Source: Acorus gramineus (taxonomy: Eukaryota > Streptophyta > Magnoliopsida > Acorales > Acoraceae). Taken from it: a DNA stretch of 64,000 bases. Below, piece by piece: positions 25,221 to 37,638 of the stretch. The stretch lies in the NCBI GenBank assembly GCA_030737835.1, contig CM060854.1, positions 13,041,547 to 13,105,546 of the forward strand, in the 5' to 3' direction. Made by a program: the position numbers and the translations under genes. The notes under the pieces are model-generated. The model was given only the letters and a program-made list of their open reading frames with translations, was not told the origin of the DNA and did no database searches. Within the stretch, counting starts at the first letter, position 1. Every line of letters begins with the position of its first letter.

Positions 25221-28200
25221 CACTAACTCTCTCTAATCCCCGCTCGATCGCATCCAGATCGAACGATCCAATCGAAATTCAGATCTGAAACCCTAAAAAG
25301 AGCAAGAAAAAAAAATAGGAGAGAATCGGGAGGTGACGGAGGAGGGACTCGAGACTGGTAGTTCTTTCGGAAAGTGTTTCTCTTAGCGAAGCAAACGTGG
25401 AACTAGGTGTAAAATGACGTGTTTACCCTTGGACGAGTGATGGAAAATCGGGTTTATTTTCCCGAAATCAATGGGTGGGGGGGTATTCCGAGTTTTTTAA
25501 ACAACGTAACCGTCGCTGATTTTTTTATTGAAGATTTAAAATCCGGTGATCAACGGTCCAGATCACTAGGAGAGAGAGTGAGAGCGATATGAACATTACA
25601 TATGAAAAAAATCCATTTTTCTTCGGTTTGAAGTTTATATGGGAATGTGATTTTGAGTAATAAATGGGCAAGCTTGTCACACGATCCTGTATAAACTATA
25701 ATCCGATTCCGTATTCAAATTTGTCATTGAGTGTCCTTGTCCAATTCGTATATATTCAAAATTTCAATTACTACATTTGAATTTGCATATCATATTTATA
25801 TAATGCTTTAATATTTACAATTATCTATATATTATATATGTATAAATAAAGATATTTATAATAAATAAATATAATAAATATCCCTTTGATAGAAAATATT
25901 TCAGCAATCTACAGATACGGATTAGTTTTTTAAAATAATTGATAAGCATGGTGATAAAAATAACATCCTAAGGTAGGTAGAGAAAGCTTTTCAATTGGAC
26001 ACAATTCTTTTATTCGTAATCATGGTATTAGAAAAGGAACATATATCTATATTGAATCAATGTTGTGAAACATGATGACTCCCCGATTTGACAGTCTTGC
26101 AGTTGCTCTTTCCAATTCAAATCAGATTGTTCGTGATTCAATTTCATTTTTTTTTTATCAAATGTATTAACCGTGGTTGATGGAGCCTTGTAACAACCTC
26201 TTTCAATGTCATAGATGCAAACTATTTTAAATAGAGGAAAAAGTTTTTTTTTTACAGGAAAAGTAGACGATTGCCACCTCGATTTCAAATAGAGAAAATG
26301 TAAGGTAAATTAGTTATTTTGAAGCTTGTTTTAATAAATAGAGTTATAACACACAATCTTAGATATCAATCATGTTTTTTTCTAAAAAATATTTTCTTTT
26401 AAAATAGTAGACAATTTCTACCTTGATTTATATTAAAACCGAACTTACAAAAATATGAAATTGATAAAAGAAAAATGAAGAAAGCAAAAATAAATAGAAG
26501 CAAAACAAACATTGAAGAATTAAAACATAACCTCACATGCCACAGCTAATAGCACCGGGTAGAAGAGGATTCTAAGCCCCATGACCATGCTGAGATGCCA
26601 TTGTTAAGCTATGATTCTCAAGGAACCACCACGTTGGAACTTGATGTTTCAACGCACACTATTAGGCTGCGTTTGGTTCGGCTGAATGCTGAATTTAAGT
26701 GTTGAATTATTCAGTGCTGATTATATAAGTACTGATTGTTTTATGCAGTTCAGATGATAAAAATTGTTTGGTTCAACGAAAAATATAAGAACTTATTCAA
26801 ATAAGTGTGTTTGATTCATCACTTAACAGTAGTGGTTATTAGAAGGGTATTTTGGTCTATTTAATAAGTACTAAATGTTATTTTGATGTTTGGTTGAATA
26901 TTTAAAAAACTTGCTTATTTTTTAACTATTTCAAAAATATGGATTTGTTCCCCGAAATATGTCTCACTTTAGAGAGTGAATATTTCACAAACTTGAATAT
27001 TTAAAAAACGTGCTTATTTTTGAACTATTTCAAAAATATGGATTTGTTTCCCAAAATATATGTCCCATTTTAGAGAGTGAATATTTCACAAACTTGAATA
27101 TTTACAAAATATGCTTATTTTTTAACTATTTCAAAAATATTGATTTGTTTTCTAAAATATATGTTTCACTTTAGAGAGTGAATATTTTACAAACTTAAAC
27201 CCAATAGCATTCATATAGTTGTAAATCATATTTTTTTTCCCATCGAGGAGTTCCACGTAATCTGAATTTCAGGATGATTAATTTTATGCAGATAACATTT
27301 TCCCAAAAATGAAAAACACATCTGATAGTATTGAAATAATTTTATGGAAAAATTATTTTCATTGTTTGTTTCCCAAAAATATACTTTGAAATTACTCTCT
27401 GATCCAATATATCCATTTAAATATTTAATGAATATTAAAAACCAAATCTATCAAATCTAATATATATTTAAATATCTAATTAATACAAACAACTAAATCT
27501 ATCAATTTTTTAAAGGTTCAACAAATTTACAAAAAGATAATGAATTTGTTAATTTTATGGAAGATAATATTTAAAAAAATAAAATTAAATAAATCTACAA
27601 AAGCATGAGATAATCTTTTTAAATAGTAACAAATATTAACACTTCAAGTTCAAGATATAATCTAAAAACCAAAAGATAATGAGTTTGGTGATTTGAGATA
27701 ATTTAACTATCTTTTTTTTACCTCTAAAACAAAACTACAACCATTCAAAGCTCACACAACAATCCTTATCAATGTGATTGTATGATTAACACTATTTTAA
27801 AAATACTTTTTATGAATATTTCGTTAAAGATTGTGAAATGTTTTTTTAAACACGTGGTTTTTAAAAATAATTTAAAAGATATTGTCAAACCAATTTTCAG
27901 ATAATATTTATCATATATTGTTGAAATATAGTCTTTTTTTGCAAAACAAATTTCTTAAAGAAATATAATTTTTTTTATAATTATTAAACAACTCTTTCCA
28001 TTTTTAAAATTTTATCATCTTTTCAAACATCTTTAAATAATTTTTTTATATTTTAAAAATATTTTATCTATCTTTTCAAATAATGAAAGTATATTGTAAT
28101 TCAAATAAACAAATATTACATATTTATAAATATTATGATATTCATTCTGATTTAAAACTATTTATTTTTTATATATCTTATAAATTTTATAAAAAGTATA

Positions 28201-28929
28201 TTGGTGAATCCTTGAGAATAATTATGAAGATAACATCTTCTTTTTAAGTTGATCCCAAAATCAAGATTTTAATCATCGCATTTCTTAGAGACATCCAAAT
28301 ATTTCTTTACTTTTCGAAATCATAGCGCATGCGATGAGTTTTACATCAAAATAAACAAACTCAAGTCTTTCGTCGCTTCCCATAAATTTTCCATATAAGA
28401 AGCGTGCTATCCCGGGAATACCACTAAGTTCCGAGCAATCCAAATTGCCTATATCCCACCAATATTATCCCTCTCGCCACCTTGGCCTTGGTGTTGTTGA
28501 CCTATTGTCTCCTCACCTCACCATTTGCTTGGCCGGTTCCCATAGATCCTTAGCTGTCTGAATCCTCCAGCAAATTGGCTAGTAAAGCAAATTTGTGAGC
28601 AAATTATCTGAAACTCACAAAAACCTAATTATCATTCCTGGGTTAAATTTTCATCCAATTTTTTTTTAGCAAGATAGGCATTGTCATTAAGTAAGTGTAA
28701 TAACAATGATTGAATTGGAGATGAGAGGATTAGAAGAATTAAAAACTATAAAAGGATAGCAAATAAAAAAAGTGAACTCCATGTTATGTTTGTATCACTT
28801 TTGAGCTGTCAAATACAATATTTTTATTTATTTTAAGTGTTTGGATGCTCAGTTCAAAAATATAACCGCATATCGGTGATCCTAGTATCTTCTTTGGCCT
28901 ACCTATAAATATTTTCGCATTCTGATATC
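25221..28929. other. AT-rich intergenic region upstream of the sorting nexin gene
   Basis: The first 300 bp should contain the 5' UTR and promoter of the minus-strand gene (pyrimidine/purine-biased tract near 25085-25110 and AGAAAGAG-type sequence near 25300). Beyond about 25.5 kb the DNA is very AT-rich, with no gene recognised. GGCTGCGTTTGGTTCGGCTG at 26668-26687 looks like one end of a non-autonomous DNA transposon, but I found no matching second end. Confidence 0.55.
26896..27196 (+). repeat. Three tandem copies of a roughly 100-bp AT-rich unit
   Basis: Units start at 26896, 26995 and 27096 (GAATATTTAMAAAAC...) and each contains TTTAGAGAGTGAATATTT before ending in ACAAACTT. Differences between copies are single bases and one or two small indels. 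Confidence 0.9.
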
Positions 28930-30430
28930 ATTTTAACAATTTTATTGTTCCGATTGATATCCGGGTTTTTCGTTACTGGGTTTTGGTAAGTGAGAATTTC
29001 TCTAATTCTTGCTATGCAAGTTTTCCTTTGTGGTATGTGTGTGGGTGACCATAAGCAAGCTTCACCCCCTCCCCAATCTTTTTTCCCAATTATCCTATTA
29101 CTTGGTGAATTTAAATTTAAACTTACTCCCATCCCATCTCATACACTCAAATCCCTAAAAGTGAGTTTCTCATTTTGTCTCTCTCTCACACTTTTTCACT
29201 CCCTCTCATGGACTTCTTTTTCCCTTTTGTGTGTGTTTTGTTGAGCAAGTGAAGGTGGAGAAGGAGAGAAGAAAAAGAAAGCAAGCAGTAGTTAGGTTGA
29301 GGAAGAGGTGATGATGGTGTTGGGAGGCTTAGTTGAGGACGTGGTGATGATGGTGTTGGGAGGCTTGGGTGGTGTTTTGAGAGGGTGTGTGTGTGCCTAG
29401 GTGTGGTGGTGCCCCCTCTTTTGCTCCCTTCTTGTTCTTGTTCTTGTTCTTGTGGGCTCGATGTGTGGCGAACCGATCTTCGATGAGTGGTTCGATCCAC
29501 TCACTTGGGAAAGCGCATAATACCATAGTCGAGCATCGTGTATTATTATAGCGCCGTATTTATGTAGTATTCGCATAAATGGTTATATTATTAGAATTGT
29601 AATTTATCATGCTAGATAACTTATATTCTGCATATACATAATTCGTATTTTAGCATAGACAACTTACATTGCATCCAATACTTGCCCGTACATAGTAATA
29701 CATGCACAATAACCATATTTTTATACAACTATTTGTTAAATGATATTGTTTCTTATGTATCTTGTACTATAGAGTATGACATAAGGTGGAGAATCCATAA
29801 GGATCATGTTATGACCGTGGAGTGTTTATTCTTCACATAGCATCTGCATTGAAGCTTCCAGGTGTCGGAGCTGTCCTGTATGGTGCCGCCGTGCTGTTGG
29901 AAGGCCGCCAGGAAGAGGGCTACTTGGGAGAGGGCTACCAAATGGTCTCGCAAACGTGTTTATTCCCTACATCATTGTGCATTGAAGCTGCCCAGTGTCA
30001 GAGCTATCCTGGATGGTCCCGCTGTGTTGTTGGAAGGCCACCAAGAAGAGGACTACGTGGGAGAGGGCTACTAGATAATGTAGGGCATTAACGTATTGAT
30101 TTCTCCTAAAAGTCCCTTGTCATCCTTATGGGTAAAGGTGAGGGCATGGTGAGGTGTTAGCGCATTAATTTCTTCTAAGAGTCACCTGTCATCCCTAAGG
30201 GCTACATGGGTGAGGGTGTGGAGAGGGCACGTCATTACATGATATTTTTTAGATTTTATTCCATGTCTTGATTGGAACTGTTATTGTATTATAGTCGGTT
30301 TGGATGAATTGGGTGGCCTCTCAACCACTAGGTTTCCTCGCTTCGGGGGAGGGGGGCGGGTTGTCGGTATTGTTTTTCGGGGAAGACGACCCTCCCGAAA
30401 GTGGATTTTCTGCTTCGGTGTGTGTGGTGG
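28930..30430 (+). mobile_element. Degenerate LTR-like sequence
   Basis: The layout follows that of the plus-oriented LTR at 35288-38416: a CT-rich stretch (29176-29215), a G-rich 'ggtgatgatggtgttggg' stretch (29305-29395), and then blocks of GTCAYCCYTATGGG / GGTGAGGG type (30110-30220). Base-level identity is low. There are no clear ends; the right part is split by the solo LTR inserted at 30431. It could also be an untranslated region of a decayed retroelement. Confidence 0.35.
29839..30075 (+). repeat. Diverged tandem duplication, about 131-bp period
   Basis: GCATTGAAGCTTCCAGGTGTC and the following 'ggaaggccgccaggaag' block at 29846 recur at 29978 as GCATTGAAGCTGCCCAGTGTC with the same order of motifs. 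Both copies stay open in one frame, but the translations are not recognisable proteins. Confidence 0.75.
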
Positions 30431-31930
30431 TGTAACGCCCCCGTATCCGCCACCCATATTAGGCGGGGGAGACGGTGCGCTACGTGACATAAACCTTGAA
30501 TCTCAGAGTAATCTAAGAAAATTAACCGTTATTCATCCAAGCATAAATAACTAATCAATTAAACTACACTGATAAATTATTATTTAAGACATCACTAGGA
30601 TCTATCAATAATTCATCCCAAGTTTGGATGATTTCACACATAATAATTATTAAACGTAACAATCTCTACGATTTTGCTGATAGAGCTAAGGAAAGTCAAC
30701 TACATGCCAAAGAAAGGCTTTATTCACCCAATGAAAGCAAAATTAGACGATCAAGGATGACGACCCAAACTTGATCTCGCTAACTCCTTCAAGATCCACA
30801 AACGCTACTACTCGATCCTCAAATCTGAAAGGGGAAAAGGAGGGGTGAGTTACAACACGCTCAGTGAATGGACCATCATCATCCCGTTAGTACATTTATA
30901 TTCAAAATATCAATATCGTAATATGTCTACACAGACATGTAATATATCAAAAAAATAAATATACAACAAGACCACCAAGACATGTAATAATATATATATA
31001 CACACACACAGTCCTATCCAACATGATGCATGCAACACCATGAACACGTATGCCCGTCTTCGCAGCACCTAGCTCACGGGGCCTTTCACAGGCATGGCCA
31101 CGTAGACATAGCCACGAAGACTTGGGTCCTACGTTCTTGGACCTGGCCACGTAGACGTACGCCCACCTAGACGTTGGCCACCAAGACTGAGCCACCTAGA
31201 CGGAATGGATGCATTGATAACCTATCATATCTTCAAAATTCACAAAAGAATAGAGCATGCAAAAATCTCAACACACCAATCAATTCATGATAAATATCTC
31301 AATAAAAGGCATGCTCACATTTTTATTTCGAAACTAGCAGTTATATTCCACAAAATAGATGGTCCTAGCATGAATACATAATATATTCTTTTGAAACTCC
31401 ATATGAAACTCAAGTCCACTCACCTCCGATTCAACGACAATATGCGTGACACAATACCGGGCTAATCCGTATACGAAACTCCTGAAATAGAATAATAATT
31501 CTAATAAATAAAAAAATAAATTGAAAAGCCATATTAAATAAACCACTCATTTATTCTAACCCATTTATTCCAATAGCCCACACTGGACAATAGGCCTCTG
31601 GAACCCACTAGTTTATGGGCCAATCTGATTGGGCCTAGAACCATTGCCCAACAAAACCAGAAATTACAGAACACCCAAAGCACAAGACCCACTGGCCCAC
31701 GGGCCAGTCGGGTTTGGCCCAGGCCCACTGTCTAGAAATTCTGGACCAACCCAAACCCATATATTCCTTTCTTCCTCCTTCATCTTCTTCTTCTTCCTCC
31801 TTCATCTACCTCTTCTACCCAACTAAGAAAATTTCAAACCCATCACCACAACCATCACCCTTCCTCCTCCAAACCCACCGTCGGGCCCGCCATCCGGAGG
31901 TCCGCCGGCCGGAGACCCACCGGCGACTCA

Positions 31931-31969
<39 letters not shown>

Positions 31970-32666
31970 TTTGTGCCTCTTCTTCTCATCTCCTTCAAAT
32001 ACTCACATGTCCCTCTCTCTCTCTCATAGACCCAAATACAAAATATACCCAAATACAAAAGACAATCACTCAAAATCCTTCTTCATAACACAATCACCCA
32101 AAATTAATATTTAACAAACATCTTCCATTCATGATAAATCTCTATCACCACCATCTAATCTAAGTTCTAAAACCCAAATCACATAAACACCATGAAAAGG
32201 AAAAACTAAGAAGATCATGATCAAGAACCAAATGAATAAAAGATTCAAGAGATAAGGGATGAAGGAAACATACCTAGATTGACAATGACAATGCCTCAAG
32301 ATCTCAACCTGAATTAGGGTTAATGGGGAAGGTAATAGGGGTATTTAAAGGGGTTACTTTGCAATAAAAATCCCTTAAAAATCTGGGCTGTTAAAATTTA
32401 GGATTGAGAAAATCGGAGGGACGATTTTGGATAGGTCCAGACAGAATTGAAATTTGCAAAAAGGTCCTTCCCTGGCTAACCCAAAATCTAATAATTATAA
32501 CTGAGCCCCCAGATCCAATTAACATACTAACAACCTCTATTAAAGCCCATCGAAAATAAAATACCAACCTTTTGACCTAAGCAACTGCACAAAATAATAA
32601 ATTATTATTTCTCTCAATATATAAATATATATAATATATAATTATATAAAATATGCAGTTGTTACA
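30431..32666 (-). mobile_element. Solo LTR (2236 bp) with target-site duplication GGTGG
   Basis: The element runs from TGTAACGCCCCC at 30431 to GTTGTTACA at 32666 and is flanked by GGTGG at 30426-30430 and 32667-32671. No internal retroviral sequence is present, so this is a solo LTR left by LTR-LTR recombination. The shared LTR box (30841-30866) lies in inverted orientation, which places the element on the minus strand. The first kilobase is closely similar to the solo LTR at 49290-51787; the rest is not. Confidence 0.88.
31095..31203 (+). repeat. Cluster of GCCACSWAGAC-type repeats in the solo LTR
   Basis: GCCACGTAGAC, GCCACGAAGAC, GCCACCAAGAC and GCCACCTAGAC alternate at short spacing. 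The same cluster is at about 49951-50058 in the second solo LTR. Several units contain ACGT or CACGTAG cores that resemble bZIP-type sites, but no function is shown. Confidence 0.7.
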
Positions 32667-33325
32667 GGTGGTTTCTCCGGGTTTCTGAATCCGATTGCGC
32701 CTTGGGCGGGCCCGGCTAGATCGTCTCTTCGAGAGAGGGGAAAGGGGATGTGGTTCCTTGCTGAGGGGCCCGACAGCTCCTCAGGAGGATTCTTGGGTGG
32801 TTGTGATCGCCACCTGTTTTTTTGAAAAGTAGAAAAAGTTGGGGTTAGATTTGATCGCTTTCATGGGAGAGTTTGTGGAGTCTCCGCTATGAGATACGGG
32901 CTTTCCGTACACAGAGGTGAAGAACAGGGATCCTTTTCTGCCTCAGGAACTTGACAAAGGGGGTTTGGAAGTCAGGGGGGTGCAGGTGAGGGGCCGGCTA
33001 GTGGAAAATAGCCGCCTGGTGGGGGACGGCTAGTGATGATTAGCTGCCTGGTGTCTGGTTCAATTTGGGCAGAACCTGGGCAAGAAATGGGTTAGGGTTT
33101 GGGCAGAGGTTTAAGCTAGGTTTAACCTGGGTTTTGGAGAGGGTTTTGGGAGAGTGGATTTATGTAGGAAGTGGGTTTCCTACTCACAAGTGGGACTCTC
33201 TCTCTCTCTCTCTCTCAAGGCTTAAGGTGGGGTGGGAATGTGTGTAGTATTGGATTAAGATGGTGGATTGAATGAGTGATGATTCTTGTGGATTGGGGAT
33301 ATGTTAGAAATGTCTTGGAACCCCT

Positions 33326-33335
33326 CTATTTATAG
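33326..33335 (-). promoter_or_regulatory. TATA box on the minus strand
   Basis: CTATAAATAG followed by AGGGG on the minus strand is a near-ideal plant core promoter element and supports reading this region as an LTR of a minus-strand element. Confidence 0.5.
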
Positions 33336-33444
33336 TAAAAGAGAGGCATGAGAATGTCCAATGGACAATAGATCAAAAATGGATAATACGGTGTTTGATT
33401 TGACCCCCATTAGATCTTTGTTCTTCTGATATTTTGTAGGAGGG

Positions 33445-33470
33445 GGGCGGCTAGTTGAAACTAGCCGCCC
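33445..33470. repeat. Perfect 26-bp palindrome
   Basis: GGGCGGCTAGTT, a 2-nt spacer (GA), then AACTAGCCGCCC: 12-bp perfect arms. Confidence 0.95.
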
Positions 33471-33671
33471 AGTGAGGGACGGCTACTCTCAAGTTGCCGC
33501 CCCAATGATGGCTTGCTAAATGTCCCATCTTTGACAAGCGATGGCTTGGGTCGGCTACTAGGGTTGAACTAGCCAAGATGGGGTGGCTAAATGGAACAAA
33601 CCACTGCAATCATCAACATTAAATGCTGCTTTACGTCCCATCCAAGGGAAGTGGTTTAGGGTTGGTCAGGG

Positions 33672-33697
33672 GGGCGGCTAGTTAAAACTAGCCGCCC
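33672..33697. repeat. Perfect 26-bp palindrome, second copy
   Basis: GGGCGGCTAGTT, spacer AA, then AACTAGCCGCCC. It uses the same arms as the palindrome 227 bp to the left, with a different spacer. Confidence 0.95.
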
Positions 33698-33702
33698 AAT
33701 AT

Positions 33703-33730
33703 GGGGCGGCTACTCTCAAGTAGCCGCCCC
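33703..33730. repeat. Perfect 28-bp palindrome with a variant arm
   Basis: GGGGCGGCTACT, loop CTCA, then AGTAGCCGCCCC: 12-bp perfect arms. The equivalent spot after the first palindrome (about 33476-33504) has an imperfect version (CGGCTACTCTCAAGTTGCCG). Confidence 0.95.
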
Positions 33731-34462
33731 TGTCCAGCCTTAGAGATTGCTAAGGTTTCAGACTAGGGCTTCTCTGGTTTTGTTTCTAAGGAAGTTTTCT
33801 TTATGATCTTCCAAATGTGGTCATTTCTAAATATTACTTGAAGTATTTTCGTCTCTTTGGATGGTCAAAATTGGGGTATCCATAATTGTCCCTCATCGAA
33901 CGGAGTCTTTTGTGTGAAACAGAAAGACTTTGACCGATGATAAGGAAAGAGACCCCTATTTGGGCTGGCCCGATCTTCAAGAAGTCTAGGTAACATGACC
34001 AATACTATTCAGGGAGTTGATTTAGGCTATCAGAGGCTAGGTCTTGACTAGAATTTTCAACCAAAAGGAATGATCCAGGTGAAAGATGGGAAAAAGTAAA
34101 GTAGCGAGTGATCCAACCCTCAAACAGGGTTCTTAGCTATTGTGTGTAGGGCAGCCCGGCGTTAGTTTCCTTGTGCTTACCGTGCCGTGCATAGCAACTC
34201 AGCGAACAAGGGGATATCACAGACAGAAGGCAAGTAAAGATATTGAGTTGGTGAATTGGATCATCCAAAGGATAAAAATTCTAGGAAAGAACCAAAACTG
34301 AAGAAATTCGAATTGAACGGCATTGGAAATGTGATAAAACTTCGAGAGGGTTGTGTTTGATCAAGTAGGGTTTGGAAATAAACCAATACATGGCTGTTTG
34401 AGAAGTTGGCAGAGGGCGGCTAGTTGATTTTAGCCGGCAGGGTGGGGTGGCTACTTGTGTTT

Positions 34463-35287
34463 TGTCACGCCCCAGGGCGGCCGTCCCCGGGACACGGCAA
34501 GTGTATACATGATATCAGCAGTCTATACAGGAGATCAATAAAATACTCTAAACAACAACTAAAATGACAACACAGACGAAAGCAAGGCTGACATGATATA
34601 TACATAGATAGCGGAAGCTAAAAGACTGAGTCTGTAATTCAAAACATACTACAGACTCGATACATAATCAACTATCCTGTGAGAGCCAATATACACACAT
34701 ACATCCAAATAATATACAACGAGTGCCCAAGCACGGAAATTTAATACATACAATCAAAGAAAGGATGCTGATGGCCTCTAATACTCGCGGGACGTGGCGC
34801 TGCTCCGCTACTGATGAAGTCTCTCGGGGAGCTCCTCCTTCTGGTCCGACTCAGTAATAACTGGAGAAAAATATTATGTGAGGGGTGAGCCACACGCTCA
34901 GTGAATAGCACAACCCATGCATCACAATTATATTAACCACAATTAATCAAATCAAGCCTCAAAGTGGCAGGAACTACACAATCCAGTGGGTCGCTACATC
35001 GCCGACCCACCACACCCTCACCCTCACCCCTCAATAGGTGACATAGGATATTGGGACTTACTAGGCTGATAATCATCCATACACAAATCCAGTGGGTCGC
35101 TACATGGCCGACCCACCACACCCTCACCCTCACCCCTCAATATGGTGACATAGGATATTGGGACTGACTAGGCTGTTGGTCACCCTTGGTCCACCGATAG
35201 TCTATCCTCCACTCCGTAGCCGCTTGGTCACTCCCACATTCAGCACAGTCCGTCCCAAATCAGGAGGTGCTTACTGATGGGAGCCCT
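34463..35287 (-). mobile_element. 3' LTR of the chromovirus, distal piece
   Basis: TGTCACGCCCCAGGGCGGCC at 34463 matches the inner end of the 5' LTR at 41940 base for base over long stretches. The match runs to AGCCCT at 35287, which corresponds to 42746 in the 5' LTR, and then breaks at the inserted LTR. Confidence 0.88.
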
Positions 35288-36227
35288 TGTTGTGTCTGTG
35301 TCATTTGGAGCGCTCTGTTTGAAGATTTGGGTACATAATTTTTTTCCTAAGTTATGTATTCCTGATTTGGTGTTTGGATTTGATTTTGTAAAAATCCAAG
35401 ATGATGAGGTTTAAATATGAGTTTACTATGAGATGTCCAGTTTTGAGTTAGCTTTCGCACAGAAGTGGAATTAGATCAACTGGATTCTTGTATTAAAAGT
35501 TATGGGTATTTTTCCAAGTATACCCCGGGGATGGAAATTCTGGCAGCAGCCCTGTTCCATGTTTGGCTCTAATTTCGGAATAGCTGGAGGGATTATCTGA
35601 TCTTGTCATGAACATGAAAGTTGTAGATAATCTTCTTAGCTTTCCATCGGTCTTGGAATTGAGTGATTCGGAGCTGTATCGGGGAAGTTATGGCTGTTCC
35701 AGTGAAGCTTGCGCAGAATTTCTAGTCGAAGGGCGACTTAGTAAATTCTCCTTAGATATTTTGATAAATATCTCTTCTCCTCTCTCTCTCCCCTCCCAAA
35801 TCCCACGAGTAGCTTTTCTTGCCACTCTTTCTCTCTTGCAAACACACCCACCAAGTGTTTGTTGAATTTCCCCAAAGAGAGGGTGGTGGAGGAGGTGTTG
35901 GTGAGGGTTGTCTATGTGTTGTTGTTGCTTGTTTCTTCCCTTCTCCCAAGCTCCCCTTGCATGGATCCCCCCCCTGATTTTCGGCTGAAGAGGAGGCTGA
36001 GGAGAGGCTGAGGAGGTGGTGGTAGTGGTGGTGGCGGTTGAGGTGGTCGCGGGTGCGTCGAGGGCCCCCGAACCTCCCCCTTTCGTTCCCCCTCCAAAGG
36101 TGAGCCCCTCCCCTTCTTTTCTTGATTTTTAGGGCTTAGGGTTGGTTGGGGAGGCCATGCTTGCTAGGTAGTTGGGTTTGGGTGTGTGTGAGGGGTTGGG
36201 ATGGGTGAAAAAGGGGTTATGAGGGCT

Positions 36228-36720
36228 TGGGCGCGCGCTGGGCGCGGTCTGCGCGCGTGCGCGCACAGGCGCCCGCGCAAGCTGGCGCTGGCGGGCGTAG
36301 TCGGGCGCGCAGTCGCTCGTGGGTGCGTGCGCACGGGAGTGCGCGCGGGTGCGCGCGGGTGCAGGCGCGAGCGGGGGTGCGAGCGGGGGTGCGCGCGGGG
36401 CACCTGGGCACTGCGCCTGGGTGCGGGGCAGGGCGCCTGGGCATGTGCCTGGGCGCGGAGCTGGGGACCAGTGCGTGCGCGTGCTGGGGCGTGGGAACAG
36501 TGCGCGCGGGGGAGCGCTGGGCTGGACGCGCGGTGCGCGCGGGCGCACGTGAGCGTGCGGTAGTGCGTCAGGGCGCGCGAGCAGGCGCGCGGCAGTGTGC
36601 CGATGGTGCCGGGGTGTGTGATCGCGTGCGCATTCGTGCGTGCGCGTGCGGGTGGCCGTGCGTATGGCTGCCCGGGGGTTCGGGAGTGAGTCGGGGTGCT
36701 CGGACTCGCGTGCGTACAGG
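36228..36720 (+). other. Extremely GC-rich, CpG-dense LTR block
   Basis: About 500 bp of GCGCGC-type sequence with open frames on both strands (for example 36227-36757 plus and 36548-36129 minus). These frames encode only Ala/Arg/Gly/Pro-rich sequence and arise because stop codons are AT-rich. I do not treat them as genes. Equivalent inverted blocks are at about 43500-44070 and 46330-46630. Confidence 0.85.
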
Positions 36721-37638
36721 CCGTATGTACGCTTGTCCGAGTGTTGGGGTATTTTAATGTATTTTAGTTGTATTTGTGCGTTTTACTCACCGAATTGATT
36801 ACCCTATTTTGCAGATCTTGACAGACGGTCGCGCGACGACCCGACTATCGGTGAGTGGGACAATCCAACACAGTAGGGAGACGCTATATGCACTTGGGCG
36901 TGTACCGTCCTCCCCTGGGGCACCATGGATTTATATTAACTTGTTGTAATGTGTAATCCATGCAAGCATGATTAATTTGTAGTATGCATGCTACCCTAGA
37001 CGTTGTATGTTAGGGACTTCCACCCTTAGGATATGTGTAAGAGCCATGCATCCTGTCACCCTGTTCGCATGCTAGGAAGCCTCGGCCTATGCATGCGTCC
37101 TACTAGTTTAATTTATTCAATTTAAATGCTAGCATGTCTTATATAATATTATAGGGAGGGGCCTTGCGAGGTCAACATTGAGACCCGGGCTAGGGTACTC
37201 CGTGTTCCTTGTTTGGTTGTCGGGATGTCCTGTATCGGGACCTCATGCTGCCCTCCCAAGGTTTCTTGTCCCAATAATATTATAACTCTTGTTAATAATT
37301 ATAATTATAACTCTTGTTAATGATTATTATTATATATGTTCCTCGCATCTTGGTTATGCGCCCTGGAGGAATTTTGCAGAATTCATGACATTAGAGTTTG
37401 TTGAGATGTGTTGTCTACAGACCCGAGTGGATCATATGCGATGGATAGGCTGTTCTGTTCCCTTCGTTGGATCCATGTAGAGACTACCCCAGCGTTGGAA
37501 AGGCTGTCCCGTGCAGGGGCTCCCATCAGTAGGCACCTCCTGATTTGGGACAGACTGTGCTGAATGTGGGGGTGGCCAAACGGCCTACGGAGTGGGGAGA
37601 GACTATCGGTGGACCAAGGGTGACCATCAGCCTAGTCA

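Larger units (their letters stand above)
32672..34462 (-). mobile_element. Retroelement LTR/UTR-like region with palindromes
   Basis: This is the sequence that was continuous with 30430 before the solo LTR arrived. It has no protein-coding similarity. It contains a strong TATA box on the minus strand (33326-33335), a CT microsatellite (33187-33214) and five regions with the GGCGGCTAG palindrome motif. The layout suggests an LTR transcribed leftwards. It is cut at 34463 by the 3' LTR of the chromovirus. The family was not recognised. Confidence 0.4.

Noticed and set aside
26668..26880. MITE starting GGCTGCGTTTGGTTCGG
   Set aside because: Only one end is visible and no inverted partner was found nearby, so it was not listed as an element.
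29186..29526. Frames of 65-104 residues rich in Ser/Pro/His
   Set aside because: Low-complexity CT/GA-rich sequence without start context, splice support or known domain. It fits the degenerate LTR-like region.
36129..36757. Long overlapping open frames on both strands (up to 176 residues)
   Set aside because: They lie in the extremely GC-rich LTR block, where stop codons are rare. The translations are Ala/Arg/Gly/Pro-rich with no domain, and the same holds in the other LTR copies.
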